Counted from the first letter of the stretch, positions 36,151-45,133 are shown. The stretch is 64,000 nucleotides of DNA from Xanthobacter sp. NM-25 (GCF_022138605.1 NZ_JACBFS010000001.1:1054001-1118000), one strand, 5' to 3'. A program made the numbers and translations. Notes: a model not told the origin generated them from the letters alone.

Positions 36151-36801
36151 ATGTCGCACCCTGCTCCGCCGCCCGGCGCCCGTCTGATGCTGATCCTGCC
36201 GCTCACCGGCAGCCTCACCCCCGCTCACGCCACCGCCTGCGCCACGGCCGGTGACGTAGCGGCGGTGATTCTGACCCCCACGGCGGCCCCGCTCGATCCA
36301 GCCACGCTTCGTGCCCTCGCCGCGCCGTTGCAAGCCCTCGACTGCGCCGTGGTGCTGGCCGCCGATGCCGCGCCTGCCGCCGCGGCCGGACTCGACGGCG
36401 TGCATGTGAGCACCCCGGCCACACTTGCCGCCACCCTCAAGGCCCTGAAGCCCGACGCCATCGTCGGCGCCGGCGGGCTGGAGAGCCGGCACGAGGCCAT
36501 GGAGGCCGGCGAATCGGGCGCCGACTACGTCCTGTTCGGCGACCTCGACGGGGCCCCCGCCAGCTTGCCGCGTACCCGCGACATGGTTGTGTGGTGGACC
36601 GAGCTGTTTGAAATTCCCTGCGTGGGCGTCGCCGCCGATCTCGAGGCGGTCGCCACCCTCGCCGCCGCCGGCGCCGACTTCATCGCCCTCGCCGCCCCCC
36701 TGACGGGCGCCGACGATGCCCCGGCCCAGATCCGCGCCGCACAGGACATCATCGCGGCCCAGGACATCATCGCGGCCGACGGCGCGGATCGCGCACCATG
36801 A
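36151..36801 (+). CDS. Thiamine-phosphate-synthase-like (ThiE fold) protein, degenerate
   Basis: 216 residues, alanine-rich. The shape of a ThiE-type TIM barrel is visible: LILPLTGS at strand one, GLDGVHVSTPATLAATLKAL, then GAGGLESRHEAMEAGESGADYVLFGDL, and VGVAADLEAVATLAAAGADF. Residues that bind substrate in true ThiE are replaced: the HLGQ-x-D site reads VHVSTPA, the G-x-S-x-H site reads GAGGLESRH, and the GGI loop near the end is absent. The C-terminus carries an 18-bp DNA duplication giving QDIIAA twice. It may not be active in thiamine synthesis. It overlaps the next gene by ATGA. Confidence 0.7.
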   Translation: MSHPAPPPGARLMLILPLTGSLTPAHATACATAGDVAAVILTPTAAPLDPATLRALAAPLQALDCAVVLAADAAPAAAAGLDGVHVSTPATLAATLKALKPDAIVGAGGLESRHEAMEAGESGADYVLFGDLDGAPASLPRTRDMVVWWTELFEIPCVGVAADLEAVATLAAAGADFIALAAPLTGADDAPAQIRAAQDIIAAQDIIAADGADRAP

Positions 36802-38012
36802 GCGGGGCGCGGCGCCGCGTTTGCGGGTGGGCCAGGACGGGCGTGGCGGCGCTCGGTCTTCTGCTCGCCTTTTCGATGGTCGCCCCCGTCCGCGCCGAGG
36901 AACGCACAAAGCCCGCCACGCGCAGCACCGCCAAGCCGCAGCCGAAACCGAAGCCGGCGGCGCCCGAGGCGACCCCCGGCGCCAAGCCGGGCCCCGAAGG
37001 GGCTTCGGCCAAGGCCCCGGCGCCGCTGCTGGGGATTGCGCCACCAACCACCTTTCCTCACCTCGACAGCCCCGGCGCCAGCGGCGACGTCGCCTATGGC
37101 GCCTATCAGCGGGGCTATTACCTGACCGCCCTGAAGGACGCCCAGGCCCGCGCAGCCGGCGGCCAGGACGCGGCCGCCATGACCTTGCTGGGTGAGCTCT
37201 ACGGCCACGGGGTGGGTGTGCCCTATGACCCGAAGAAGGCAACGCAGTGGTACCGCAAGGCGGCTGACCTCGGCTCCGACGATGCCAATTTCGCCTTGGG
37301 GATGATGGAGCTCACCGGCCAGGACGGCGCCAGCAACGAGGAGAAGGCGGCCAAGCTGTTCCGCAAGGCGGCAGAGAAGGGCAATGGCGCCGCAGCCTAT
37401 AATCTCGGCCTGCTGTACATGCAGGGACGCCAGATGCGGCAGGACATGCGGCAGGCCGCCCACTGGTTCGAGATCGCCGCCGAGCAGGACGTGGAGGACG
37501 CCCAATACGCCCTCGCCGTGCTGCTGAAATCCGGCAATGGGGTGGAGCGCGACCTGCCCGGGGCGGGACAATTGATGGGGCGCGCCGCCAAGCTCGGCCA
37601 TGTCACGGCGCAGGTGGAATTCGCCATCATGCAGTTCAACGGCAACGGCGTGCCGAAGGACGAGGCGGCGGCCGCCGCCTGGTTCCGCAAGGCCGCGCTG
37701 GCGGGCAACGTCATCGCCCAGAACCGCTATGCGCGCCTGCTGGCGGTGGGCCGGGGCACCGCACAGGACCGGGTGGCTGCCGCCACCTGGCACCTCATGG
37801 CCAAGAGCCGCGGGCTGGGCGATCCCATGCTCGACCAGGTGGTCGCCGAGCTTTCCCCCGAGGAGCGCGCCCGCGCCCAGGCCCTGGCCAACCGCTGGGG
37901 CGCCGATCTGGCATCCTCGGCCAACGGCGCGCCGGGGGCTGCCGCGCCTGCGCCCAAAACCGCACCGACGCCCCCCGCCCATCCCGCCGCCAAACCCGCC
38001 GCAGCCAAATGA
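36798..38012 (+). CDS. Secreted Sel1-repeat protein
   Basis: 404 residues. A signal peptide (LGLLLAFSMVAPVRA) is followed by a lysine/proline/alanine-rich linker (about 35-80), then about six Sel1-like repeats from residue 105 to 350 (AMTLLGELYGHGVGVPYDPK, AAYNLGLLYMQGRQ, AQYALAVLLKSGNGV, AQNRYARLLAVGRGT), then an alanine/proline-rich tail. Sel1 proteins act as scaffolds for protein complexes; the periplasmic partner is unknown. The start overlaps the ThiE-like stop as ATGA, so the two are translationally coupled. Confidence 0.9.
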   Translation: MSGARRRVCGWARTGVAALGLLLAFSMVAPVRAEERTKPATRSTAKPQPKPKPAAPEATPGAKPGPEGASAKAPAPLLGIAPPTTFPHLDSPGASGDVAYGAYQRGYYLTALKDAQARAAGGQDAAAMTLLGELYGHGVGVPYDPKKATQWYRKAADLGSDDANFALGMMELTGQDGASNEEKAAKLFRKAAEKGNGAAAYNLGLLYMQGRQMRQDMRQAAHWFEIAAEQDVEDAQYALAVLLKSGNGVERDLPGAGQLMGRAAKLGHVTAQVEFAIMQFNGNGVPKDEAAAAAWFRKAALAGNVIAQNRYARLLAVGRGTAQDRVAAATWHLMAKSRGLGDPMLDQVVAELSPEERARAQALANRWGADLASSANGAPGAAAPAPKTAPTPPAHPAAKPAAAK

Positions 38013-38181
38013 ATGTGGCCTGAAAGTGCATTGACGGGGCGCGCGCGGCGCGTGTGCCTTGACGGCGCCGTTTCCGGCGGGCACACGTCCCCCCAACATC
38101 CCGCATCCTCGCCCGGCGCCGTCTGGCGCTCCCGCGTCGTTTCCCCGCCGCCTCGCCGGCCAGCCGCTTCAGAGTGCCCGC

Positions 38182-38970
38182 ATGATCCGCTCACCGCTCA
38201 TCACCGTCATGGTCCAGGCCGTCCGCAAGGCGGGCCGCGCCCTCATCCGCGATTTCGGCGAGGTGGAGCAGCTGCAGGTCTCCACCAAGGGCCCGGCGGA
38301 TTTCGTCTCCGCCGCCGACCGCAAGTCCGAGGACGTGCTGTTCGCCGAGCTGTCGAAGGCGCGGCCCGGCTATGGCTTCCTGATGGAGGAGCGCGGCCGG
38401 GTGGAAGGCACCGACCCCGCCAACGAATGGGTGGTGGATCCCCTCGACGGCACCACCAATTTCCTGCACGGCATTCCCATGTTCGCCATTTCGGTGGCGC
38501 TGCTGCGCAATGGCGTGCCCATGGCCGGCGTCATCTTCAACCCGGCCACCGACGAATTGTTCGTGGCCGAGGTGGGCCAGGGCGTCTATCTCAACGACCG
38601 GCGCCTGCGGGTGGCGGCCCGTCGCAAGCTGGCCGATTGCGTGGTGTGCTGCGGCCTGCCGCACATGGGCCGCGGCAACCATGAGCAGTTCAACGCGGAG
38701 CTCGCCGTGGTGCAGAAGCAGGTGGCGGGGCTGCGCCGCACCGGCTCGGCCGCCCTCGATCTCGCCTGGGTGGCCGCCGGTCGCTTCGACGCCTTCTGGG
38801 AGCGCAAGCTCGCCCCCTGGGATATGGCGGCTGGCCTGGTGCTGGTGAAGGAAGCCGGCGGCTTCATCTCCGACATGGACGGCGGCGACAAGATCCTGGA
38901 GAAGGGCGAGGTGCTGGCCGGCAACGAGCTGATGCACCGCGACCTGCTGCGCCTTTTGAAGAGCGCCTGA
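38182..38970 (+). CDS. Inositol monophosphatase family protein (SuhB/CysQ-like)
   Basis: 262 residues. Magnesium-dependent phosphatase motifs: MEERGR (glutamate), the WVVDPLDGTTNFLHG signature with D-P-L-D-G-T, and the C-terminal LAPWDMAAGLVLVKEAGG. Substrates in the family include inositol-1-phosphate, other sugar phosphates and PAP; which applies is not clear. The start MIRSPLITVMVQAVRKAGR is typical for the SuhB-like branch. A good terminator follows. Confidence 0.93.
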   Translation: MIRSPLITVMVQAVRKAGRALIRDFGEVEQLQVSTKGPADFVSAADRKSEDVLFAELSKARPGYGFLMEERGRVEGTDPANEWVVDPLDGTTNFLHGIPMFAISVALLRNGVPMAGVIFNPATDELFVAEVGQGVYLNDRRLRVAARRKLADCVVCCGLPHMGRGNHEQFNAELAVVQKQVAGLRRTGSAALDLAWVAAGRFDAFWERKLAPWDMAAGLVLVKEAGGFISDMDGGDKILEKGEVLAGNELMHRDLLRLLKSA

Positions 38971-38995
38971 GCGGCCCGATCATCCCTGACGTTCG

Positions 38996-39021
38996 ATGCC
39001 CGGCCCCGTGCCGGGCATTTT
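38996..39021 (+). terminator. Rho-independent terminator after the inositol monophosphatase gene
   Basis: ATGCCCGGC (38996-39004) pairs with GCCGGGCAT (39010-39018) around a 5-base loop and ends in TTTT. It lies between convergent genes and may also stop mutL transcripts ending at 39034. Confidence 0.9.
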
Positions 39022-39033
39022 CGTTGGAGCAGC

Positions 39034-40923
39034 TCAGCGCCGGGCGAACAGTTTTTCCACGTCCTTCAGGGAGAGGGTGACGAAGGTGGGGCGGCCGTGG
39101 TTGCACTCGCCGGAATTTGGCGTGGCCTCCATTTCCCGCAGCAGCGCGTTCATCTCCTCCACCCTGAGCCGGCGCCCCGCCCGCACCGAACCGTGGCAGG
39201 CCATGGTGGCCGCCACGTGCAGCAGGCGCCGCTCCAGGGGCAGCGCATCGTCCCATTCCGCCGCATGCTCGGCGAGATCGCGCACCAGCCGCGTCACGTC
39301 CGCATCCTTGAGCAGAGCCGGCACCTCGCGCACCAGCACCGCGCCGGGGCCGAACGGCTCCACCACGAGGCCCAAGGCGGCGAGATCCGCCGCCTTGTCG
39401 GCGAGCCGCTCGGCCTCGGCCGGGTCGAGATCCACCACGGCGGGAATGAGCAGCCCCTGGCGGGCGACGCCATCGCGGTCGAGGCCCGCCTTCAGCCGTT
39501 CATAGACCAGCCGCTCATGGGCCGCGTGCTGGTCCACCAGCACCAGCCCGTCGCGGGTCTGGGCGACGATATAGGTCTCGTGCAACTGCGCCCGCGCCGC
39601 GCCGAGCGGGCGGTCGAGGTCGACGGCATTGACCGGGGCGGCATCGGCCCGCGCATCGGCCGAGGGGAAAGCGATGTCGAGACGCCCCTGCCCGCCCGGC
39701 CCCGCTGGCGTCTGCTCCGGCGCCAAGGGCTCGGCGAAGCCGTCTGCCGGCAGCGGCCGGGCCGGTGAGGTGCGCCAGTCATAGCCGCCACGGGGTGCGA
39801 AAGCGGCGGGGCGGGGCTGCGTCGACCAGCCGGGGGCGGCAACCCCGAGGGCCGGTGGCGGCGGCTCCAGCTCCGGCGCGCGGGCGAGGGTGACGAGGCG
39901 ATCGGCGATGGTGCCGGCGGTGCGCGGCACCCGCTCGGCCAGGGCATCGGTGAGGGTGCGCACGATGAGCGCGCGCACATTGCCGCCGTCGCGAAAGCGC
40001 ACCTCGGTCTTGGCCGGGTGCACGTTCACATCCACCTCGCGCGGGTCGAGCGCGAAGAACAGCGCCACCACCGGATAGCGGTCCGAGGGCAGAAGGTCCG
40101 AATAGGCGCCGCGAATGGCGCCCATCAGCAATTTGTCACGCACCGGCCGGCCGTTGACGAACAGATACTGGCTCAGCGAATTGGCCTTGGAATAGCTCGG
40201 CAGGCCGGCGAGGCCCTCCAGCGTCACCCCGCCCCGCTCGCCGGAAATGGTGATGACGTTGCGCCCCACTTCCGCCCCCAGCACGTCGGCAAGGCGGGCG
40301 GCACGGCCGGCGGCATCCCGGCTGCGGGCCGGCCAGGTGATGGCCGGTCTGTCCTCATTGACCAGGGTCACCGCCACATCGGGGCGGGCCAGGGCCAGCC
40401 GGCGCACCACATCCACTGCCGCCATGGCCTCGGCGCGGTCGGATTTCAGGAACTTGAGCCGCGCCGGAGTAGCGAAGAACAGGTCGCGCACCTCCACCCG
40501 CGTGCCCTCGGCGAGCGCCGCCGGGCGCGGCGGCGTCACCACCCCGCCATCCACCCGCACCTCGAAGGCATGGGGGGCGCCCCTGGGCCGGCTGGTGATG
40601 GCAAGATGCGCCACCGCGCCGATGGAGGGCAGCGCCTCGCCGCGAAAGCCCAGGGTGTTGATGGCCAGCAGGTCCTCGCTGGCGAGCTTGGAAGTGGCGT
40701 GCCGCTCGATGCACAGGGCGAGGTCGTCCGGCCCCATGCCGGCCCCGTCATCGGTGATGCGCACCAGATCCCGGCCGCCGCCAGCGAGGATCACCTCCAC
40801 CGCCCTGGCGCCGGCATCCATGGCGTTTTCCATGAGCTCCTTCACCACCGCGGCCGGCCGCTCCACCACCTCGCCGGCGGCGATGCGGTCGATGAGCACG
40901 GGGGGCAGGCGACGAATGGACAT
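39034..40923 (-). CDS. mutL: DNA mismatch repair protein MutL
   Basis: 629 residues from ATG at 40923 (MSIRRLPPVLIDRIAAGEVV). GHKL ATPase motifs: ELMENAMDAGA, DDGAGM, TLGFRGEALPSI and GTRVEVRDLFFATPARLKF. The C-terminal dimerisation domain carries QTRDGLVLVDQHAAHERLVYE. The end PNSGECNHGRPTFVTLSLKDVE holds the C-terminal zinc/clamp-interaction region (the CNHGRPT motif) of the MutL/MLH family. It coordinates strand removal after mismatch recognition. It stands 98 bases downstream of hemW. Confidence 0.98.
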   Translation of the reverse strand: MSIRRLPPVLIDRIAAGEVVERPAAVVKELMENAMDAGARAVEVILAGGGRDLVRITDDGAGMGPDDLALCIERHATSKLASEDLLAINTLGFRGEALPSIGAVAHLAITSRPRGAPHAFEVRVDGGVVTPPRPAALAEGTRVEVRDLFFATPARLKFLKSDRAEAMAAVDVVRRLALARPDVAVTLVNEDRPAITWPARSRDAAGRAARLADVLGAEVGRNVITISGERGGVTLEGLAGLPSYSKANSLSQYLFVNGRPVRDKLLMGAIRGAYSDLLPSDRYPVVALFFALDPREVDVNVHPAKTEVRFRDGGNVRALIVRTLTDALAERVPRTAGTIADRLVTLARAPELEPPPPALGVAAPGWSTQPRPAAFAPRGGYDWRTSPARPLPADGFAEPLAPEQTPAGPGGQGRLDIAFPSADARADAAPVNAVDLDRPLGAARAQLHETYIVAQTRDGLVLVDQHAAHERLVYERLKAGLDRDGVARQGLLIPAVVDLDPAEAERLADKAADLAALGLVVEPFGPGAVLVREVPALLKDADVTRLVRDLAEHAAEWDDALPLERRLLHVAATMACHGSVRAGRRLRVEEMNALLREMEATPNSGECNHGRPTFVTLSLKDVEKLFARR

Positions 40924-41021
40924 CAGGCGCGGCGCCTCCGGGCGACTCAAGGAAGGGTTAAGGGAATGTTAACGCGGATCATGGCGTCGGGCAGGCACGG
41001 CGGGGACCGTGCACAAACGCT

Positions 41022-42368
41022 CTAATCCTCGGCCAAAGCGCCAATCACCGCATTGAGCACCGGGAAGCCGGCTTCGGTGGCGGCGAGGCGGTCGCCCGCC
41101 TGCCGCACCAGCCCTTCGGCGGCGAGATCGGCGATGCGGGCGGGGGACAGGGGCCGGCCGGCGAGGCGCGCATAACGGCGCAGGTCCACCCCCTCCTTCA
41201 GGCGCAGGCCCATGAGCAGCATCTCATCCCCCTGCTCGGCGTGGGTCAGCGTCTCGTCGGAGACCATGCCATGGCCCTGCGTCGCCACCCGGTCGAGCCA
41301 GGCGTCGGGCATCCGCTCGGTGAAGGTGGCGCGGCGTTCGCCGTCGACGGACATCCGGCCATGGGCGCCGGGGCCGATGCCGGCATATGTGCCATAGCGC
41401 CAATAGACGAGATTGTGCCGAGCCTCAGCGCCGGGGCGGGCGTGGTTGGAAATCTCATAGGCCGGCAGGCCGGCCTCCGCCGTCACCTCCCGGGTCACGT
41501 CCCACAGGGCGCGGGAGAGGTCGTCATCGGGCAGGATCAGCTTGCCGGCGCCATAGAGCCGCTCGAACGGCGTGCCCGGCTCGATGGTGAGCTGGTAGAG
41601 GGAGAGATGCTCACAGCCCTCCGCCAGCGCCCGCTTCAGCTCCTGCGCCCAGGCCTCGGGGGTCTGGCGCGGGCGGGCATAAATGAGATCGAACGACACC
41701 CGCTCGAAGGCGCTGCGGGCGATGGCCACCGCCGCCAGGGCTTCATCCACGCTGTGCATGCGGCCGAGGTTCTTCAGGTCCGCATCGTTCAGCGCCTGGA
41801 CCCCGAGGGACACCCGGTTCACCCCCGCCGCCCGGTAGCCGTGGAAGCGGGCAGCCTCCACCGAGGTGGGGTTGGCCTCCAGGGTGATCTCCGCATCGGC
41901 GGTGAGTGGCCAAGCCTCATGAATGGCGGCCAGCACGCCGGCCACCGTCTGCGGATCCATCAGCGAAGGGGTGCCGCCGCCGAAGAACACGGTCTGCGCC
42001 CGCCGCGGCCCGGTGAGCGCCCGCATGGCGGCGATCTCGCGCCGATAGGCGGCGAGGAAGCGGGCCTGGTCCGGCGGTGCACGCCGCACATGGCTGTTGA
42101 AGTCGCAATAGGGGCATTTGGCGAGGCAGAAGGGCCAATGCACATAGACCCCGAAACCGCCATCGTCCGTCCCCTGCCCGGTAGCCCCCTCTCCCGCTTG
42201 CGGGGGAGGGTTGGGAAGGGGGAAAGGCGGAGAAAACGGGAGGGGGAAAGGCGCCGCCCTTCCCTGATGCTCCGCCGCGCCGTCCGCGCACGCCTCCACC
42301 CTGCCCTCCCCCGCAGGCGGGAGAGGGTTCGCATCGGGCGAGCAGATGACGGCGGGCAAGTCGCTCAT
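41022..42368 (-). CDS. hemW: HemW-type radical SAM haem chaperone with palindromic-repeat-derived N-terminal insertion
   Basis: 448 residues from ATG at 42368, overlapping the rdgB stop as ATGA. The radical SAM core starts near residue 72 (GVYVHWPFCLAKCPYCDF, cysteines at about 81, 85 and 88), with FFGGGTPSL and the HemN_C region (ARHNLVYWRYGTYAGIGPGAHG). Family members normally start with the YVHWPFC segment, so about 65 residues are extra. That extra DNA contains two palindromic repeat elements read in frame as PLPPAGEG and PPPQAGEG. No other ATG lies between 42368 and the core. HemW helps insert haem into respiratory enzymes; it is often mislabelled coproporphyrinogen oxidase. Confidence 0.92.
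   Translation of the reverse strand: MSDLPAVICSPDANPLPPAGEGRVEACADGAAEHQGRAAPFPLPFSPPFPLPNPPPQAGEGATGQGTDDGGFGVYVHWPFCLAKCPYCDFNSHVRRAPPDQARFLAAYRREIAAMRALTGPRRAQTVFFGGGTPSLMDPQTVAGVLAAIHEAWPLTADAEITLEANPTSVEAARFHGYRAAGVNRVSLGVQALNDADLKNLGRMHSVDEALAAVAIARSAFERVSFDLIYARPRQTPEAWAQELKRALAEGCEHLSLYQLTIEPGTPFERLYGAGKLILPDDDLSRALWDVTREVTAEAGLPAYEISNHARPGAEARHNLVYWRYGTYAGIGPGAHGRMSVDGERRATFTERMPDAWLDRVATQGHGMVSDETLTHAEQGDEMLLMGLRLKEGVDLRRYARLAGRPLSPARIADLAAEGLVRQAGDRLAATEAGFPVLNAVIGALAED
42186..42222. repeat. Palindromic REP-like element, copy 2, inside hemW
   Basis: CCCTCTCCCGCTTGCGGGGGAG plus its G-rich tail (TTGGGAAGGGGG) is nearly the same as copy 1 at 9415-9455; quoted in part: CCCTCTCCCGC / GCGGGGGAGGG. 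It is read in frame on the minus strand within the hemW 5' region and gives the peptide PLPNPPPQAGEG. Confidence 0.88.
42301..42340. repeat. Palindromic REP-like element, copy 3 (inverted), inside hemW
   Basis: CCCTCCCCCGC-AGG-CGGGAGAGGG is the same palindrome in the opposite orientation to copy 2, followed by TTCGCATCGGG. On the coding strand it gives ANPLPPAGEGR near residue 13 of HemW. The two copies are about 80 bp apart. Confidence 0.85.
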
Positions 42369-43000
42369 CCTTCCAGGCAGGCCTTGGAGAGCTTCAGGAA
42401 GGCGCGGGCGCGGTGCGAGAGGCCGAAGCCCTTGGGGGGCATGGCGTGCTTCTCGTCGGCGGTCATCTCGGCGAAGGTGCGCGTGTGGTCCTCGGGCACG
42501 AACATGGGATCGTAGCCGAAGCCCTTGGCGCCCCGGCGCGGCCACACCAAGGTGCCGTCCACCACCCCCTGGAACTGCTCCAGGTGCCCATCGGGCCAGG
42601 CGAGGCACAAGGCCGAGACGAACCGGGCGCGGCGCTGCTCGGGGGTGGTGGCACCGACCTTCTGCAAGGCCGCCTCCACCTTCTCCATGGCCATCTCGAA
42701 GTCGCGGTCCGGCCCTGCCCAGCGGGCGGTATGGATGCCGGGCGCGCCACCCAGAGCGTCGATGACAAGGCCGGAATCGTCGGCAAAGGCCGGCAGGTTC
42801 GCCGCCTTCGCCGCCGCCACCGCCTTGATGCGGGCATTGCCTTCGAAGGTGGTCTCCGTCTCCTCCGGCTCGGGCAGGCCGAGCTCACCGGCGGAGACCG
42901 CCTCCACCCCGAACGGCTCGAGCAGCATGCGCATCTCGATCAGCTTGCCGGGGTTGTGGGTGGCGACCACCAGCCGCCCGGTGAGGCGCCGGTGGCTCAT
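42365..43000 (-). CDS. rdgB: Non-canonical purine NTP pyrophosphatase (RdgB/HAM1)
   Basis: 211 residues. Family motifs: LVVATHNPGKLIEM at the N-terminus, TFEGNARIKA, FADDSGLVIDALGGAPGIHTARW and GFGYDPMFVPEDHTRTFAEM. It removes ITP, dITP and XTP from the nucleotide pool. The start overlaps the rph stop and the stop overlaps the hemW start, both as ATGA, so rph-rdgB-hemW forms a tightly coupled operon. Confidence 0.98.
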   Translation of the reverse strand: MSHRRLTGRLVVATHNPGKLIEMRMLLEPFGVEAVSAGELGLPEPEETETTFEGNARIKAVAAAKAANLPAFADDSGLVIDALGGAPGIHTARWAGPDRDFEMAMEKVEAALQKVGATTPEQRRARFVSALCLAWPDGHLEQFQGVVDGTLVWPRRGAKGFGYDPMFVPEDHTRTFAEMTADEKHAMPPKGFGLSHRARAFLKLSKACLEG

Positions 43001-43713
43001 TTGCCGATCGCCTGCTTCTGCAGCGCCACCAGCTGGTCGACACCGTCCTTGGCGAGGCCCAGCAGCGCCAGCAGCTCGTCCTGGGTGAAGGGGGTCTTCT
43101 CGGCGGTGCCCTGGATCTCGACGATGCCGCCAGTGCCGGTCATCACGAAATTGGCGTCGGTCTCGGCCACCGAATCCTCGGCATAGTCGAGATCGAGCAC
43201 CGGCGTGCCCTCATAGATGCCGCAGGAGACCGCCGCCACGTGCTGCTTCAGCGGCATCTCCTTGATCATGGAGCGCGCATACATCCACGACAGGCAGTCG
43301 TGCAGGGCGATCCAGGCGCCGGTGATGGAGGCGGTGCGGGTGCCGCCATCGGCCTGGATCACGTCGCAGTCGATGGTGATCTGCTTCTCGCCCATGGCCA
43401 CGAGATCGGTGACCGAGCGCAGCGAGCGGCCGATCAGCCGCTGGATTTCCTGGGTGCGGCCAGAGGGGCGGCCGGTGGTGGATTCGCGCCGGGTGCGATC
43501 ATGGGTGGCGCGGGGCAGCATGGCATATTCGGCGGTCACCCAGCCGCGCCCCTGGCCCTTCAGCCACGGCGGCAGGCGCTCTTCCAGGGTGGCGGAAACG
43601 AGCACGTGGGTGTTGCCGAACTTGACCAGGCACGAGCCTTCCGCATGGCGCATCACGCCCCGTTCGAACGATACGGCGCGCATCTCGTTGCTGGCGCGCT
43701 TGCTGGGGCGCAT
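42997..43713 (-). CDS. rph: Ribonuclease PH
   Basis: 238 residues from ATG at 43713, with AAGGA eight bases upstream. The phosphorolytic exoribonuclease fold shows RAVSFERGVMRHAEGSCLV, the RNA-binding RATHDRTRRESTTGRPSGRTQEIQ region (arginine-rich, quoted in part), IDCDVIQADGGTRTASITGA and LDLDYAEDS. It trims tRNA 3' ends using phosphate. First gene of the rph-rdgB-hemW operon, divergent from hrcA. Confidence 0.98.
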   Translation of the reverse strand: MRPSKRASNEMRAVSFERGVMRHAEGSCLVKFGNTHVLVSATLEERLPPWLKGQGRGWVTAEYAMLPRATHDRTRRESTTGRPSGRTQEIQRLIGRSLRSVTDLVAMGEKQITIDCDVIQADGGTRTASITGAWIALHDCLSWMYARSMIKEMPLKQHVAAVSCGIYEGTPVLDLDYAEDSVAETDANFVMTGTGGIVEIQGTAEKTPFTQDELLALLGLAKDGVDQLVALQKQAIGK

Positions 43714-43825
43714 GGCATGTTCCTTCATGACTTCAGATTCTGGAAAGGCCCGCCGGTGCGGGCTTTCGGGCGCTCCTTTTAGGCGCCGCGCGGGCCTTCC
43801 GGCAAGGCGTCGGCCACCGATACCG

Positions 43826-43857
43826 CTTGAAGCCGGCCGGCGGAGACGACACATAAT
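43826..43857 (+). promoter_or_regulatory. Candidate promoter of hrcA-grpE
   Basis: CTTGAA at 43826 followed about 17-20 bases later by ACACATAAT may be a heat-shock (RpoH-type) or housekeeping promoter in the 211-bp divergent rph-hrcA gap. The -10 part is ambiguous. No CIRCE inverted repeat (TTAGCACTC-N9-GAGTGCTAA) was found here. Confidence 0.3.
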
Positions 43858-43924
43858 GGGGAGCGGCGGGCAAAACCGGCCATTCGGGGCGCCCGCCGGG
43901 CCCTGACCTGAGGCGTGTGGAACC

Positions 43925-45025
43925 GTGGCGATGGATCCTCTTCTGTCCCTGTCCTCCGGCGCGCTGGCGCAGATCGACGCCCGTGCGCGGGAGATCTTCC
44001 GCCAGATCGTCGAGAGCTATCTCGCCACCGGCGAGCCGGTGGGCTCGCGCAATCTCTCGCGCCTCATCCCCATGACCCTGTCGCCCGCCTCGGTGCGCAA
44101 CGTGATGGCGGACCTGGAAGCGGCCGGCCTCATCTATGCCCCCCACACCAGCGCCGGGCGGCTGCCCACCGAGCGCGGGCTGCGCTTCTTCGTGGATGCG
44201 CTGATGGAGGTGGGCGACGTCAACGCCCGCGACCGCACCAATATCGAAACCCAGGTGATGGCCGCCGCCAAGACCACCACGGTGGAAGGGGTGTTGCAGG
44301 AGGCCTCAACCCTGCTCTCGGGCCTTGCCCGCGGCGCCGGCGTCGTCACCGCCACCAAGACCGATCCGCGCCTGAAGCATGTGGAGTTCGTGCCGCTTGA
44401 TCCCGGCCGGGCGCTGGTGATCCTGGTGTCGGAGGATGGGCAGGTGGAGAACCGCGCCCTCGCGTTGCCGCCCGGCCTGCCAGTGTCGGCCTTGGCGGAG
44501 GCCACCAATTTCCTCAATTCCCACATCCGCGGCCGCACCCTGGCGGAAGCGCGGGCGGAGATGGAAAACCTTCTGGCGGAACTGCGGCGCGATCTCGACG
44601 CCATCACCGCCCGGGTGGTGGAAGACGGCCTCGCCTCCTGGTCCGGCGACGAGCCGGCGGAACGCAAATTGATCGTGCGCGGCCAGGCCAAACTGCTGGA
44701 GGACCTCCATGCGCTGGAGGACCTGGAGCGCATCCGCCTTCTGTTCGACGATCTGGAATCCAAGCGCGAGGTGGTGGACCTGCTGGGCCGCGCCGAGGAG
44801 GCGCAGGCGCTGCGCATCTTCATCGGCTCGGAGAACCGCCTGTTCTCCCTCTCCGGCTCCTCCACCATCGTCGCCCCCTATCGCGATGGCCAGGGCCGGG
44901 TGGTGGGGGTGCTGGGGGTGATCGGCCCCACCCGGCTCAATTACGGGCGCATCGTGCCCATGGTGGACTTCACCGCCCGGCTGGTGAGCCGGGTGCTGGG
45001 CGCCCCGGGGGTGGATGCGGCCTGA
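43925..45025 (+). CDS. hrcA: Heat-inducible transcription repressor HrcA
   Basis: 366 residues with a GTG start; an ATG two codons on is an alternative. The N-terminal winged helix has EIFRQIVESYLATGEPVGSR and LSPASVRNVMADLEAAGLI, then the wing APHTSAGRLPTERGLRFFVD. The C-terminal domain includes IGSENRLFSLSG and LGVIGPTRLNYGRIVPMVDF. HrcA represses chaperonin genes by binding CIRCE. grpE follows after 108 bases, a common pair in alphaproteobacteria. Confidence 0.97.
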   Translation: MAMDPLLSLSSGALAQIDARAREIFRQIVESYLATGEPVGSRNLSRLIPMTLSPASVRNVMADLEAAGLIYAPHTSAGRLPTERGLRFFVDALMEVGDVNARDRTNIETQVMAAAKTTTVEGVLQEASTLLSGLARGAGVVTATKTDPRLKHVEFVPLDPGRALVILVSEDGQVENRALALPPGLPVSALAEATNFLNSHIRGRTLAEARAEMENLLAELRRDLDAITARVVEDGLASWSGDEPAERKLIVRGQAKLLEDLHALEDLERIRLLFDDLESKREVVDLLGRAEEAQALRIFIGSENRLFSLSGSSTIVAPYRDGQGRVVGVLGVIGPTRLNYGRIVPMVDFTARLVSRVLGAPGVDAA

Positions 45026-45091
45026 GAAGAAGCCGCGCGCAGGCTTGATTTTTCGCGCCCGCCCCCCGATATGCCGTGAGACAGACGGCTC

Positions 45092-45107
45092 GGCCCCCTT
45101 CGGGGCC
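45092..45107 (+). other. Small hairpin in the hrcA-grpE spacer
   Basis: GGCCCC pairs with GGGGCC around the stable loop CTTC. With no U-run, it may modulate grpE expression or RNA processing rather than terminate transcription. Confidence 0.35.
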
Positions 45108-45133
45108 AAATCCCAGCCAAAAGGAAAGACCGG

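Noticed and set aside
43714..43924. CIRCE element upstream of hrcA
   Set aside because: Looked for TTAGCACTC/GAGTGCTAA; not present in this gap.
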